From positions 2,046,001-2,110,000 of the forward strand of contig NC_067208.1 of assembly GCF_026262505.1 (NCBI RefSeq): 64,000 nucleotides of DNA, given 5' to 3'. A program made the translations under genes and the position numbers. Positions 38,592 through 51,449 of this stretch are shown in pieces. Positions within the stretch are counted from its first letter, which is position 1. Every line of letters begins with the position of its first letter. The notes beneath the pieces are model-generated. The model ran no database searches and was not told the origin of the DNA. It saw nothing but the letters and a program-made list of their open reading frames with translations. The stretch is from Trichomonas vaginalis G3. Its lineage: Eukaryota > Parabasalia > Trichomonadida > Trichomonadidae.

Positions 38592-39662
38592 ATGTCTAAA
38601 TATGATGGATTATACTATGAACATGTTATGAATGATGGCACGATAAGTGGTAATACAGTCTCATATAAATTACCGAGAGACTTCATTGAATATCCTGCGT
38701 CAAAAGCTCTTGAGATAAGAAAGATAAGTCTTGAGCATCCAGACTTTGAGTTTCTTGCTATTCCATTAGAAATGACAGATTCATCAAAATCAGTGAAAAA
38801 AAGGTTTGACATGAGATATTACATAAAACCCAACATGACTACACAGGAGTTGAATGAAGGTCTTATGGAAAAAATGACTGAGGCAAGTAGAGAATTTGTT
38901 GATTGTTACTATGATTCAAATGAAAATAAATTGAATGTATTAAGAAAAGGTACATCACCAATCATAACATTACCTTCATACAGTAGTATAGAAAAAAATG
39001 CCTTGAATTATAAATATGACATGTCCCTAGGAGATGTGTTGGATTTCATCACTGCGTTATTAGAAACCACTGAAACAGACACAACATCAAGAAAACCAGA
39101 GCTTGTTTGGGAAGATGACCATGGTAGAACATTCACGCAAAAAGTAATTCCATCGAAAGCAAAATTTTTAGACTTATGGGAAAAAAAATATATCTCGCGA
39201 ATGCATGTATATTATAGTTTTACCATAGCAGATTTCACTGACGAAAATGATAAAGATAAAAAAACATATAAGTACTTTGATGAGCTTTTCATAACTATAG
39301 CGAATATCAGGTTTATCCTTGAGCGAAAGGGCAAACCAACATATAAATTTGTCGGTTATCAGATAAGAATAAATCCTCTCCTTGAGCCTTTAGTAACGTT
39401 GAGTAATATTGCTCATGATAACAAACAATTTATATGTAATGTGAATGAACAGCTTGTGCCACCAAAATTTTACGATATCACTGGTTATAAAGATGCACTC
39501 GTGTTTGAGTTTTATAAGCGCTTTTCATTCAAAAGAGTTGAAGAATCAACTGATGGTCAAAAAAAGGAATATTATGTAAAAGAACCATATGAAATTCCTA
39601 AAGACTCTAATATAATGGTTGAACTTATATTAGAGTCTGGTACTCAATCTCAACATAAATAG
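38592..39662 (+). CDS. Penton-like minor capsid candidate (356 residues)
   Basis: Starts MSKYDGLYYEHVMNDG. Its relation to the Maverick B protein at 61490-62371 is visible in YYEHVM, P-R-x-x-x-E-Y ... KALEIRKI and the last strand NIMVELILESG against GLIIEMILIAY. It is beta-rich and of a length suited to a penton or other minor capsid protein, and sits next to the packaging ATPase in both elements. The ATG chosen follows ACATATAAA. The protein at 22207 may be a diverged paralogue in the same element. Function tentative. Confidence 0.55.
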   Translation: MSKYDGLYYEHVMNDGTISGNTVSYKLPRDFIEYPASKALEIRKISLEHPDFEFLAIPLEMTDSSKSVKKRFDMRYYIKPNMTTQELNEGLMEKMTEASREFVDCYYDSNENKLNVLRKGTSPIITLPSYSSIEKNALNYKYDMSLGDVLDFITALLETTETDTTSRKPELVWEDDHGRTFTQKVIPSKAKFLDLWEKKYISRMHVYYSFTIADFTDENDKDKKTYKYFDELFITIANIRFILERKGKPTYKFVGYQIRINPLLEPLVTLSNIAHDNKQFICNVNEQLVPPKFYDITGYKDALVFEFYKRFSFKRVEESTDGQKKEYYVKEPYEIPKDSNIMVELILESGTQSQHK

Positions 39663-39724
39663 TTTACGTGACAGAATTTTTTTGACACGTAAAGTTTACA
39701 TTTTAATGGAAGCGAACAACAAAG

Positions 39725-39885
39725 CTCCTGCTAGTGAATAAAGGTTAGTTTACATATGAACGTTTATTTTTACACATATATGCGTACATATGCGCGCCCG
39801 TATGGTGTCAGTTTTCTGTCACTTTTTTCATTGTGTCGGTGACTGTAGCTGTAGGCTACAGGCGACGCACAATGTATACTGTACT
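39725..39885. repeat. Right terminal inverted repeat of Maverick A
   Basis: Ends GTATACTGTACT and is the reverse complement of the left terminal repeats (8261-8421 and 15906-16066) over about 161 bp with hardly any difference. Confidence 0.93.
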
Positions 39886-39891
39886 AGTTTC
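39886..39891. other. Target-site duplication of Maverick A, right
   Basis: AGTTTC directly follows the right terminus and matches 8255-8260 and 15900-15905. Confidence 0.85.
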
Positions 39892-41586
39892 AACCTAAAA
39901 TCGAGGTATCGAGAGTAAATTTTTTCCGAACACTGACAGTGGCTATTATTTAAGTAAAAGATGTATCAATTAACTCTGATGTAACGAGAAATTAGAAAAT
40001 AAAAAATGATTGGTGTTAATTTGACTCAATGAAATTGATATCATCGACCATTCTTTCAAGTTCAATTACTATATAAACAGAAATTCATTATTATTCAACA
40101 ACTTTATGTTCTTAAGTGTTTGATCACGATGAGTGCAAAATGCTTCTTTATGCTCAGTTATATCATATGCCAATATATCATGAAACAGCATGAATTTCTT
40201 GTGTAATATAAAATATTCCAGTAAAGACAGTCATGTAAGATGTTATAGCTTCATATGATTTTACAGTTTATATATTTTCCAGTCATACGACCGCTATATG
40301 CATAGAATTATATAAGAATGCACTTTTAGAATGAGATATGTTTAATTGATGAGTTGAACAGGATTGTTGAAGAAATCATTCTATTGGTACGACCACTTTC
40401 TAAATACATCTAAAATTATGCTTAATGATCTTTATTTAATCATAAAATACTATATTTCTTGATTTATTAGAAATCTCAAAATTTATTCACAGATCCTTGG
40501 ATAAATCAAGTAACAGTTTTTAATTCATAGAACACATAAATTTTTTAGATCCTCATGGCTAAATAATAGTATTTGCAATATCAAATGAATAAAATATTGC
40601 TATAATTGAACTTGGACAATAGCATAATAAAAGTTGGCACCCAAAAATAAAATTTAACTAATTATCCACATATATTTTAAATTAAAATTCGATATTTTTC
40701 AATCAATCACCATAATCACTGAAATTCATACCTTATACAAGAAAATCGTGTATACCATACATATGTACCTTAAAAATCGTTCAGGGTATTCACAGTAATA
40801 AGGTTGGAAGAAATCAAAATCTTGTTCGAAAACTTTACGCAAATTAAAGAATCAAAATTCTTAATTTACATAAACAATATGTTATCAAATATATTTTTAT
40901 TGAAACAAAATGGAAATAAGCTACTGTGAACAATAATATCAAGTATCAATATGTATTTCATGAGTAGGATCTTTAAAATTTCAGTTTAAGTGGAAAGCAC
41001 AGGTGTTGATTTATTCAAAATAAGTTGCTTTATGTTTTCCAGTAAATTGAATATTTTCAAACACACATTCTTTTTGATTGCAATATCTTTCATAATATAT
41101 CTATATTTGGACCAATGCAGTGAAGCTCAAATAGTGATGGCCTGGAATTCTATTGAATGATATATTGAAAATTTCATCATCAGAGAATTTTTAAATTAAA
41201 CAAGAAAATTTTCAAAGATACATTATAGTAGAATCAAATCCAATTTCAAAATTTCTATGTAATCGTGAATAATTTCATTCGTCTAAATGTCAGCAGCAAA
41301 TGATTTCTGTTTAAATGTAGGGAGGAAAATAGTTATATCTCATAAAAAACGAAGCAATTGATTTCCAGTAAAACAAATTTCATTTCAGATTTATTTGTGT
41401 CTGACAACATTTATTATTCCATCAAAATACTAGTTCTTACCTTAATTACAGTCTAAATAACCAATAATAGCCATATGTTTCCGCTTGAAAACCAAAACAA
41501 TGAATAATTTTCCAAAAAAATTCTAAAAATTAACGAAAATAAATAGAAAGAACAATATTTATACATAATAATCAAAACAATTACGG
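39892..41586. other. AT-rich intergenic DNA
   Basis: About 1.7 kb of host DNA without a credible frame on either strand and without strong repeats. It lies between the Maverick right end and the 3' end of the cyclase pseudogene. Confidence 0.6.
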
Positions 41587-44280
41587 TCAATTCAGTTGAC
41601 CAGAGAACATGTTAATGGCAAATGATTCATTACCATTATTTGCAGAAGGATAACGAACAAAGTAAGTTGTTCTATTTCCTTTTCCTTTCAAGAAGACCTC
41701 TCCGCGTTCTTCGAAAACAAGGTCTAAATCCTGGATTAATTCTTTTGTTTCCTTAGAAATCTGGACTTTTCCAGGGATATCAATACTTTGCAATCTTGCA
41801 GCGACATTAATTGTGTCTCCAATGATATCGAATGTTGGTTTATCAGTACCTAAGACACCGCCAATCAAAGGACCGCCGCTGTTAACACCAATTCTCACTT
41901 CAAGATGAGATTCTAATTTGGCGTTGATTGAATCCATTTCATTTGCAATGTCTAAACAACATCTGACAGCTTGTTCAGCGTGATTTGTTTTCTCATCTGT
42001 TTCTGTAATGAACAAACCACTTGCTGCCATATAAACATCACCAATCAATTTGATTTTAGTGATCAATTCATATCCAGAAACAATTCTGTCAAAAGTGGCA
42101 AAAACAGTACTCAAATTTGCCATGATTTCTGACGGGGAAAGTGAAGCAGTATAATTTGAGAACTTTACAATGTCAATGAAGAAAACTGTTGCCTGAGGGA
42201 TTGTGAAAGAAATGTCTTTCTCGCCTCTATTCAATCTGATAACGATATCTTTTGGCAAAATTTGATACAACAATTTTTCTGATTTTTGTTTAGCAATTTC
42301 AGCCTGTTCGCGTTGTTTGATTTCTTCTGTTTCATTTGATAAAATGAAAACAATTGAATCAATTGTAGATGAAGTATCAGAATCCTTCATTCCTATCATA
42401 GATACCATGAAAGGAACAACTTTTCCTGAGTCATTAATTAACTCAATATGATCTTGCCAAATAGAAGAACCTTGTCCATTCATCATCAATTCGATTTGCG
42501 ACAAAACTTTTTGTTGAGAACTTGTTGCAAGGAAGTTTTGTATATGTTGACCTAAAACTTGGTCTGGTTTGAAACCTAAGTTATCTGTTAAACTTGGATT
42601 AATTATTTCAACAGTTCCATTATGATTAGTAATAATAATTGATTCACTTGCACCATAAACAATTGACTTAGAAATAGACATTCTTTCATTTGATTTTGAA
42701 CCATTTTCTCTTCTCAAGAAGTCCATTAATTCTTTAGAATCAATGATTGCTTGTGGACTTAAGTGCTGAATTAAAACTAATAATTCAGTATAGTTCTCAT
42801 TCAAAAGAGATCTGTAACTTAATGATGCAAACAAGAACATAACAATAACAACTAAACCAACAATCAAGTAAGCTAAACAAGCATTACTTTTTGTGTTATA
42901 ATCATTAATAATAATTTCTTTGAGTTTCTCAGAAACTTGATAAATATTTGGATAAATATGGCTTTCTAACATATGTAACAAGTTCATTGAGAATTCATTG
43001 ATTAGTTCTCCTTTGTATTTCTTTGGTTGGTTCATTACATCTTTGATTATTTGAATGAACATGTTGATTTGATTGTTCAAACTTGCACATGCATACATAT
43101 CATGAACGGAATCAGGATTTTGTTCATATATGCATGTTTCATGGATTTGGAATGAATCTAATTCATCATTATATCCAATCATTTTATCTGTTTCATTATT
43201 ACCATTCATTAATATTCCATTTGTTTCTTGCATTGCAAATAACAAAATATGTGTTCTTTGAACGAGTTCATCATAAGAAATCTGAGTATTTTCTAAAGAA
43301 CCATTCAACAAAATCATTTGGATAGCGGTATTTCCAAGTTCTGAAGCAATAATCATTCTTGCTGTTGAAATTCCAAACCATTGATAGAATTTAGCAGCAT
43401 TAGAATTCAATTTCATTGCTGTTTCACACATCAAAACATATAAAACAACTGTTCCTATCATTGTTGCATAACTGATTAATATAACATATAATAATTTTCA
43501 AAGATCTTCCTTGTTTGTTTCCACGGAATTTATCTTCACTTGATTCTAATTGTTCATTAAACAAATTTTGCTTTGCTTCTTCTCTTGATTTTTGTGGTAA
43601 ATTCAATAGAATTTTTAATACTCTATTGATCATTTTAAGATAAGAAGCAACAATAATAGAAATAGGAACAATTACCAAGATTAAGAAAATAACAGATCCA
43701 CAAATCAACCAAAGTTTGAAGATATGATTGAAATGAATTGTTGATCCAGAAGAAGAACCAATGAATGACATGAATATTCCTTGTGAAATATCCATTGACG
43801 CGAAAGTATTCATTTGTACTTGGCAATATGTTGTATCAGTAAATAGATTAGGAATTGTTTCGCCAGCACCATATGTTCCAGCAATTTCTGCTTCTTCAAA
43901 ATTAAGGAAATATATTAATTGTGATAAAGTTCCATTGACAGCAATAATTGGATAACCTTGATCACAAACAACAATTGGACTTGTTGGTTTCAATAAATCA
44001 GCTGCCATTCTATAAATATCTTGTTCTCTTGCCATATTAACTAAAGAATCCAAAACAACTCTCAAGAAAACTCTTGATTTTGTCATTGATGAATAAATTG
44101 CTTGTGCAAAAGTTAATGATTGATCAACAATTAAATTAACATTATTAGCATCAATGTGTAAATCTCCTAAAACAGAAGTATCTTCTGTATATCTTCCGGC
44201 TGATTTTGCCCATCCAGTTAAGATATAGAAATTGGCAACATTCACAAAGAAATTTGAATATCCCATGTTATTTACATCCC

Positions 44281-44880
44281 AAAATGCAAATTTTTCCTAA
44301 ATGTTAGTCACCGTTACGGTTTTTTCTTTGGGGGCGAGCTTGCGAGCCCCAAAAAAAAGAAAAAACCGTAACGGTGAGCTCACATTTCGGCATAGTTTAA
44401 GTCTAGGTTTTGCATTTTAAAATGTTTGTTACCTTATCTTCTTTCAAAAAGTGGCAAAATTTGTTTGAAATTTGAAAAAGATATTTTTATTTGCATAAAT
44501 GACATTCAACTAAGCTGTAGCATGATTCTTTTGCATGCTCTAGTTTTTTTCTCAGTTCAATCTCCTTCCATACTCTTGCTTGTACCAGTAAGATCGCACC
44601 AAAATTCTCAAAAATTAAGATCTCCAAATTTTATGTCCAACTCCAATTATCAAACGCCCTCATTAACGCCACTCATAGCCATCTTTCATGCATGAGAAAT
44701 CGTTATTAGAAGATTTTTTACGGCTAATTATCTGATTCAATTCAGATCAATACTCAAAGCCCATTATTTATTTATAAATCCTTGTTTGTCGCCTATGCGA
44801 ATAAAAATTCTTTTTATATTTTAAACAATTTTTTTTCACTTTGGAAGGAGAAAGGTGGCTAACATTTTAAAAATGCAAAA
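44281..44880. mobile_element. ~0.6-kb non-coding insertion in the cyclase gene (MITE-like)
   Basis: The insertion separates two parts of the cyclase frame. Its right end read inward (TTTTGCATTTTTAAAATGTT, then AGCCACC) matches an internal segment at 44409-44434 in inverted orientation (TTTTGCATTTTAAAATGTTT, then GTTACC). Its left end (ATGCAAATTTTTCC, then TAAATGTTAGTCACC at 44284) is a looser match. It also holds a strong hairpin at 44309-44376. No transposase is present and the 89-residue frame inside has no coding character. Exact ends and target duplication could not be fixed. A non-autonomous DNA transposon is the likeliest explanation. Confidence 0.6.
44309..44376. repeat. Strong 68-bp hairpin inside the cyclase insertion
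   Basis: Arms CACCGTTACGGTTTTTTC and its near-exact complement enclose GGGGCGAGCTTGCGAGCCCC, itself a palindrome. The arms are about 30 bases with only a few mismatches and a minimal loop. Confidence 0.85.
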
Positions 44881-46933
44881 ACCGACTAGACTATTCTGAA
44901 ATTCAACGAATTACTTTGTGTGAAATAGAAAGCAATTAATATAACAACACCTATAGAGAATGTCAATAAACTAGAAATAATTACCCACCTAGATTGTGTT
45001 GGTGTTGAATCTTTGATGTTTCTATTTAATAAAATTCTGACTTTTGATTGTTTAATAATTCTTCCGCCAACTTGTTCTTCACTTTCATTGTCAACAGATG
45101 TTGGCATGAACTCGATACCAGAAGAATTACTTGTCGTCGATGACTTGACGTTGTTCATTGAGTTATCCATGATGTTCTTGTCATCTTTCTTCATACTTGA
45201 ATCAGAAACCATTTTTCTACCTCTGAAATCAAAAATTTTCTTCTTCAAATATAAAGGGAACTTAGAAACGAAGCTTCTAAATGATACATCAACATTGAAA
45301 TCCTTTCCATCACATATCATATCACTTTTAAGTGCTTGTAAAATTGCTTCGTCAAAATCACATCTGCATTCAACCAAAAAATTGACGTATTCATTGATAA
45401 TTCTTGTGTTGTTTGGATTGTGCTTCAAAGTATATTCGAACTGGTTCTGTAATTTTTGTGTAGAATTAACTAATTCACTCAAAAAACTTGATTTAGCACT
45501 GGAAAGGTCCCAAAATGAGTTGATTCTGAACTTAATCTGTTCATTAAGGGATTTCAGTCTTGTAAAGATCTCTAATGTGTCTTTTGTGTTAGTAACTAAT
45601 CTTCTTGTTCTGACCATTGAGATTTGGAAGATCAAGAAACGGTTAATGAACGATAAATTACGTTTTTTGATCAATTTCTTGTACAACATGTTCAATTTTT
45701 GTGATTCACAAGGAAGATATGTCATTACTTGTAACATCAAGGATAATATTCCTTCTCCTTCACCTCTTAATATGATGTAGTCTGTCAGGGCACCATCTAT
45801 GAAGTAATCACACATTTCTGCCATTCCAACAACGATATAACTCATACAATGTGAAGCACTTTTAACAATTCCAAGGGAATCGAAGTATTCTGTCATGTCA
45901 GAGATCTCTTCGTTATTTGTTAATTGTTTCTTTTTCTTCGAAACAATTAATTTGAAAACGAATTGACCGACAGGATGTGCAAAAACAGTAATAGCAAGGA
46001 AAACAACAATTGTATAGTTATAAATAAGTTTTGGAGCTAAATATAATACGACCAAATTGATGTCTAAGGCTGTTGTGACCATTCCGAACTGGAAACAGAT
46101 TGGATTTCGCCATAACGCATAGAAAGGAATGAACATAGTTCTATAACACATCCAAAGTGCACATCCTAAGTGGATAATTGGAATGAATAAATAAAATTTT
46201 CCATCAAATGCACGGAAAATGGCGCTGAGAATGCATTCGAATGAGGTCATGGAAAACCAAACTATAACGAATGTAGAATCGTAGCATTGGTAGGTTAAAT
46301 TTGTGAAAATTACCGACCGAGATTTCAAAAGTGTTCCAAGAATGAAGAAGAAGAGAGCTACTATATAGGATATTGATCCAAGAACTATTTCAACAATAAA
46401 ATCATGGTTATGGGCGACTAATAAGGAGGCAATTCCATATCCTGCTGTATAAGCTGACGGCATGATGAATGCTGGAGCAATAAGGTCAAGGAAGACTACA
46501 GATAGATATAAGAACACAGTTGGGATAACAAAATTGTTGTAATAGTAGTAGACCATGAAAATAAGCCACATTATTGCAAAAATCGAGACACCTATACATA
46601 TGCCTGCATTGATTAATCTAGTTTCACTTGTATTTAATGGATCTTGGAAAGAGACAATCATATTGATCCAGTAATAGATCTTCTTCCAAACGCCTGTAGT
46701 TCGTTGGAAAGGCTGAGAAAAGATCCAAAATCCAGAAGTAAGAACTTGGAATGCAAGGAAAATGTCACACAAGGTCGAAAACCAGTTTGGCAAGTGAACT
46801 CGTTGCATGATCTGATCATAAAGAGGGAAAAAATGATCAATTAATTTCTTTTTATGTCTAGATGAATTAAGATTGGACTCAGCATTGCTTGGTGAGCTCA
46901 CTGCTGACTTAGATACGGATAATTCGGCCATTG

Positions 46934-46947
46934 TAATGAATTAATGA
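46934..46947 (-). promoter_or_regulatory. Initiator-like elements of the cyclase gene
   Basis: On the minus strand, TCATTA occurs twice in the 16 bases before the ATG (46939-46934 and 46947-46942). The nearer copy puts the presumed start A six bases before the ATG. Both match TCA(+1)YTW. This supports the chosen start codon. Confidence 0.6.
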
Positions 46948-49073
46948 AATCAAAAATTTGAATTCATTTAATTTTGATACAATTCAAAAAATAAAAACAG
47001 AATCCCTCCAAATGAAAAATTGATGCAATTTGAATTCAATTCTTTGCCAAAAAGAAATATAATTGCATTTTATATATTAGACAAAAATAATATGGAGTAT
47101 TACACCTGTGATAACCTTTTAACAATATTCAATATTTGTGAGAATTGAGTGAATAACACTGAAAAGTCACCCCTATTTTATCGAAGTATATATCCAATAT
47201 TAGCTTTTATTCTGTTTTATTGTTATTTTATTTATTGTAAAAATTTCAAAAAGAGACTAAAAAATATTGGAACTCTGGAGTAAAAACAGATGACAAATAG
47301 ATTTATACAATTTCTTACCTTATTAATTTTCTATGCATTCAATTTTATCGTATTACAGTATTCTGATTTCAAACTTATTTTAAATTATGAACATACATCT
47401 TATGCTGATATAGATTTCTAAATTTTCTTTATGCCCGCGGCTAAATTATCCAATGGACTTGAAATTTTTAAGTTTTATATTGTCAATTAATACTACCATT
47501 ATATAACAAGTAACATACACTAATCTTGATAAATTTGATGACTGTCCTTTCAAACTTTTGCTACCAAATGAGGTCATTCGAAATTTCTCGGAATTAACTG
47601 CACTTCAAAATAAAAATCAGGGATATGAATTTTTTATTGAATCTCAACAGTAAGAAAATAATTGATTTTTTTCATTCAATAATTAATAAGTATAATGACA
47701 TTCAATTAGCTAGTTATATTATGTTTTCTTTAAATATGGAAAACCAAGATCTGAAAATGCGTAATTGAAACGTGATAACGCTGCTGTTATTTCTTCCTTT
47801 AAATATCCAAAAAAAAATCAAACCTATTATGTATCTGGTTTCTAATTTGAATCAAATCATATTTATTTTGCTAAAAAATGAAACATAATTCCGAGAGTCT
47901 ATTCTAATTTGGATTTGATGATTCAAAATTATAGAGAAGTTGAAATCATACAGAATGTAAACTTATTTATGATGATATGTAGATTATACATAATGAAAAT
48001 AATTTTTCAATCATTACTTTTTGCAAATAAATGAACAAATGACATAACAAATCTCTTTAAATTCAATTCTTTATCAATTGTAAGACGAGCAAGACTATCA
48101 GTGATCAGATCAAGCGAATACAAAATCATGTTTACAACAAATATCGTAGTTTTCCTGGATAAATCTTTATTTATTTGATGAGCGTCTTACTAAAAGCATA
48201 TATTTATGGACATTACTATAATTTTTAGAATTTTATTCTGTATATAATAGTATGAGAAGACCAATTCATGATAAATTAACAATTAAATTACAATTTATGC
48301 AATGTATCAGAAGAAAATCAGTAAATATGACATTCTGAATAAAATCAAAAATTTCCTTCAAGTTACTGTAAAAATTAATGCACTTATGACTAATACACCC
48401 GAATAATGTAACAGTTGACGCTTTATTAAGAAGATTTCAATCCTAGATAATAGGAACATGAAGTGATAAAAATAAATGATCGAGATTGAATAAATGCAAA
48501 GAAAATATGAAATTAAAAAATAATATAATATATTATAAATTATTATTAATCATTATTTCGAACAAAAATTCAAAACAAATTGAAGCGTGACGAATTTCGG
48601 TTGTTTTCAAAATTTGAGCGAACCCATTGTTTTTTCTTGTTAATAATTGACAATCTATTCCAAAATGGATAAATCATATTTAGCCATTACTCGTTATGTT
48701 TTCCAATAAAATATTCTTATAAAAAAAGTTCAATTATAATCTATTCCATCTCTATTATAGATATGAAATATTAAACACAAATCTTTATATTAAAGGCCAT
48801 TTTTTTGTGGGCTGACAAGCCACTTTACTTTTAAAAAAGTTGAGAGAAATTTCTTATGAGAGAAAATTCGTATTTAGTAATAGAAACCTAAATCAAATAA
48901 ATTTTTAATAATCTCAGACGAATGTAACCCATCTAAACATTTTTGTTAGTTCTCAAATTGTTTTTTTATAAAATACATATCCAAATCATATAAATAATTA
49001 AAACATCCAGTAATCTAAAGATTTTCATTTGAAAGGATATCGTTTCATATCAACATGACTTAATTTTTCTGCA
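46948..49073. other. AT-rich intergenic DNA between two divergent host pseudogenes
   Basis: About 2.1 kb, very AT-rich, with no credible frame, RNA gene or element visible on either strand. It separates the 5' ends of the cyclase pseudogene (minus) and the ROK kinase pseudogene (plus). Confidence 0.6.
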
Positions 49074-49181
49074 ATGTTATCATCAGTTGCAAGATCATTC
49101 GGTAAGAAGTACGCCTGCGGTATCGAACTCAGTGGACAATCAGCTGCATTTGCAATTACTGAAAAATTAGGCACATTCCTC

Positions 49182-50623
49182 GAGAGGTTATCGATTTTGT
49201 AATTTAATCGTCGTCGTTATCGATTTTGTAATTTAATCGTTATCGTCTTTTTCTAAACGTGCATTTTTACATTAAAAGCAATGCAACTCCAAAATTAATT
49301 GGTATTTAGACTTTAATTAGGTGCAGACAAACGAAATGCAGTCCAAATATTTTGGTGATATATGAATTACATAAATTTAGGGAAATTGAAATTATATCTT
49401 TTTAAATTTTTAGGAAAACAGATTTATAGAATTGTTTAAGTCATCAAAATAATGCAGACTTAGGTCAAATTTTCCAAATTTAATCATTTGCAAGACTTTC
49501 AAGCGACTTCAAAATGTCGAAATATAAGTCCAAAAATAAAATTACGATTACAGTCTATCCTTAATTATTATCACGCTAATTATTGAGTGACCCATGCGTT
49601 CGTATGTATGTAATACCTTTTAAAAAGGAGATGAGAGAGATAAACTACATTTACAATTTAAATCTGATGTATTTACTTGTTACATTTACAAATGTAAATG
49701 TTTCTCGTAATGTTTACATTTTGTAAGTATAACGAATAAAAATGACGCACTTTTTTTACAAAGTCAAATTATGCGATACAACTTTACTTGTTACATTTAC
49801 AAATGTAAATGTTTCTCGTAATGTTTACATTTTGTAAGTATAACGAATAAAAATGACGCACTTTTTTTACAAAGTCAAATTATTGTTCGATTTTTGCAGC
49901 TTGTAAACGATTGAATAAAGATTTGTATTATTTTATTTATTTTTAAGAACATGTTTAAGAACCCTCATTATCTCCACGAATATTGCATATTTTTCTATTC
50001 TAAGACCACCAAAATTACGTTTTAATATAGAAAATAACATATTTATGTGATGCTAAAGTCGAAGTCCTTAAATATTTTTGAAATATTTACAAAATATGCT
50101 CTTTCTATCATCGATACTTTAATACAGAGCAAATTTAGTAAATGTCATCACATTATTTTTTCATAAATCGTTTTCGAACTTTTGAAATATTTATTTTAAA
50201 CCAGTTTTCTACATTTAATATGTGAATTATATCAAAAGTAGATGGGCGATACTTGTAAATCTATTTAAACTATTAGTTTGCTATTATTGAAGAACTTTAT
50301 AATTTTTTTTTCTTATGTATGGAATTAAAGATAATTTTGCCGATTCCAACTGGTTTTTCTATATGAGTTAAATATGCCAAGTGAAATTGGACTTGCCAAT
50401 ATTGTAAATTGAAGTATGGACTATATATCGATTTTCATTGATTGATGAATAACTCGGAGTAATGTAATTGTTGATAATGAAAAATAGTTTTCAATTGCTG
50501 GTAAGGGCCAATGTATGTTCAATAGCTCCGAAAGCAAAAAATGCACGTTTAGAAAAAGACGATAACGATTAAATTACAAAATCGATAACGACGACGATTA
50601 AATTACAAAATCAATAATGACCC
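49182..50623 (+). mobile_element. 1442-bp non-autonomous element, copy 1, in the ROK gene
   Basis: Flanked by a 10-bp duplication CACATTCCTC (49172-49181 and 50624-50633), it runs from GAGAGGTTATCG to CAATAATGACCC. The terminal ~85 bp are inverted repeats built from TTATCGATTTTGTAATTTAA units. Inside is a 111-bp direct duplication (from 49673 and 49784) containing the palindrome CATTTACAAATGTAAATG. There is no coding frame. A 9-10-bp target duplication suits a MULE-type mobiliser, but the parent transposase was not found here. Copy 2 at 52368-53809 has exactly the same length and appears identical. Confidence 0.88.
49673..49895. repeat. 111-bp tandem duplication inside the 1442-bp element
   Basis: The segment beginning TTACTTGTTACATTTACAAA repeats after exactly 111 bases. 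Each copy holds palindromes CATTTACAAATGTAAATG and a stretch TAATGTTTACATTTTGTAAG. The same pair occurs inverted in copy 2. Confidence 0.85.
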
Positions 50624-51449
50624 CACATTCCTCTACAAGAAGAAAGGAATCAAGACATGTGAACCAGCTACACCAGATTAAGTTGTTGAAGCAATCATCA
50701 AGTCAATCAAGGAGTCCGACTACGAAGTTGATAGAATCGGTATCGCTTCTTTCGGCCCATTAGATATCTATAAAGGCTCTATTGGCAATATACCAAAGCC
50801 AAAGTGGGGCAACTACCCAATTGTTGCTTCAATCCAAAAGGCATTCCCAGATGCTAACGTTGTCCTTGAGACAGATGTTAATGCTCCTGCTTACTCCGAA
50901 TATCTTCGCTTAAAGGAGACAGACAACACAATCAAGTCAGTTGGCTACATCACAATCGGAACTGGCGTCGGTGTTGGCGTTTTCTGCGATGGCAAGCCAC
51001 TCCATGGCCGCATGCACCCAGAAGGTGGCCACCTTAAGCCATTCCACCACCCAGATGATGACTTTAAGGGTACCTGCCCATTCCACGGTGATTGCATTGA
51101 AGGAATGATCTCTGCTCCAGCTCTTGCTAAGAGATATGGCTGCCAGATGAGCGAACTCGCCAAGATCCCTAATGAGGACAAGATCTGGACATACTCCTGC
51201 GAGTATGCTGCTCAAATCACATCCAGCGTTTCTCTTTGCTACTCTCTTGATGCATTCATCATCGGTGGTGGCATCGTTTCTGCAAAGGGAAGAGAATTCT
51301 TACTCAAGAATATCCAGAAGCGTACTAGAGAACTCCTCAACGGCTACATCAAGACACCAAGAATTGAGAAATCAATCTATGGCGCAGATTCCGGTTTAAT
51401 TGGCGCTACAGCTGTTGCCCTCTATCCAGAAGCTTTCCAGGTCAAATAA

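Larger units (their letters stand above)
15906..39885. mobile_element. Maverick/Polinton element A, main body (23,980 bp)
   Basis: A self-synthesising DNA transposon of the Maverick/Polinton family. It has matching 161-bp inverted terminal repeats beginning AGTACAGTATAC and a 6-bp target duplication. It carries the family's gene set: family B polymerase, rve integrase, FtsK/HerA-type packaging ATPase, a probable double jelly-roll capsid protein and penton-like proteins. It also has accessory genes: adenine methyltransferase, a fibre with a phage tail-collar tip and a large low-complexity protein. I did not recognise the maturation protease common in the family. Most frames are open, and about two or three genes look broken. 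The near identity of the terminal repeats and of the duplicated left end points to a young insertion. Confidence 0.93.
41587..46931 (-). pseudogene. Multi-pass class III adenylyl cyclase with PAS domain, broken
   Basis: Host gene, read from 46931 down. The first ~680 codons (to 44886) encode MAELSVSKSAVSS and about ten membrane segments. A ~0.6-kb insertion interrupts the gene, and the frame resumes near 44266 (MGYSNFFVNVANF) with an extracellular-type domain and a membrane segment (LWLICGSVIFLILVIVPISI). Near 43490-43461 the frame shifts (RSLKIIICYINQL in one frame, TMIGTVVLYVLMC in the other), and the last 624 codons carry a PAS domain (IIITNHNGTVEIINPSL) and the cyclase domain. There, FFIDIVKFS and LIGDVYMAASG supply the two metal-binding Asp, while the Lys before LIGD and the Asp in TFDIIGDTINVAARL favour ATP over GTP. 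Without the lesions it would be about 1,575 residues, usual for trichomonad receptor-like cyclases. Large open parts indicate recent inactivation. Confidence 0.85.
49074..51449 (+). pseudogene. ROK-family sugar kinase (fructokinase/glucokinase type), broken
   Basis: Host gene. The frame starts MLSSVARSFGKKYACGIELS and runs to GTFL, where the 1442-bp element (49182-50623) is inserted. It resumes after the duplicated CACATTCCTC with YKKKGIKTCEPATPD and then meets an in-frame TAA at about 50678. From there it is open to 51449. Family marks: phosphate-binding GIELSGQSA near the start, ITIGTGVGVGVF in the middle, and the ROK zinc/sugar motif with HPEGGH ... CPFHGDCIEG, plus GGGIV near the end. Counting the target sequence once, the exons of the broken gene total 308 codons, the normal length. 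Such enzymes phosphorylate fructose or glucose with ATP. Two independent lesions make a functional product from this copy very unlikely. Confidence 0.88.

Noticed and set aside
44426-44695. 89-residue frame in the cyclase insertion
   Set aside because: No coding character or motif; the insertion appears non-coding.
45013-45780. 255-residue plus-strand frame
   Set aside because: Lies antisense within the cyclase gene, which has clear membrane segments and homology on the other strand.
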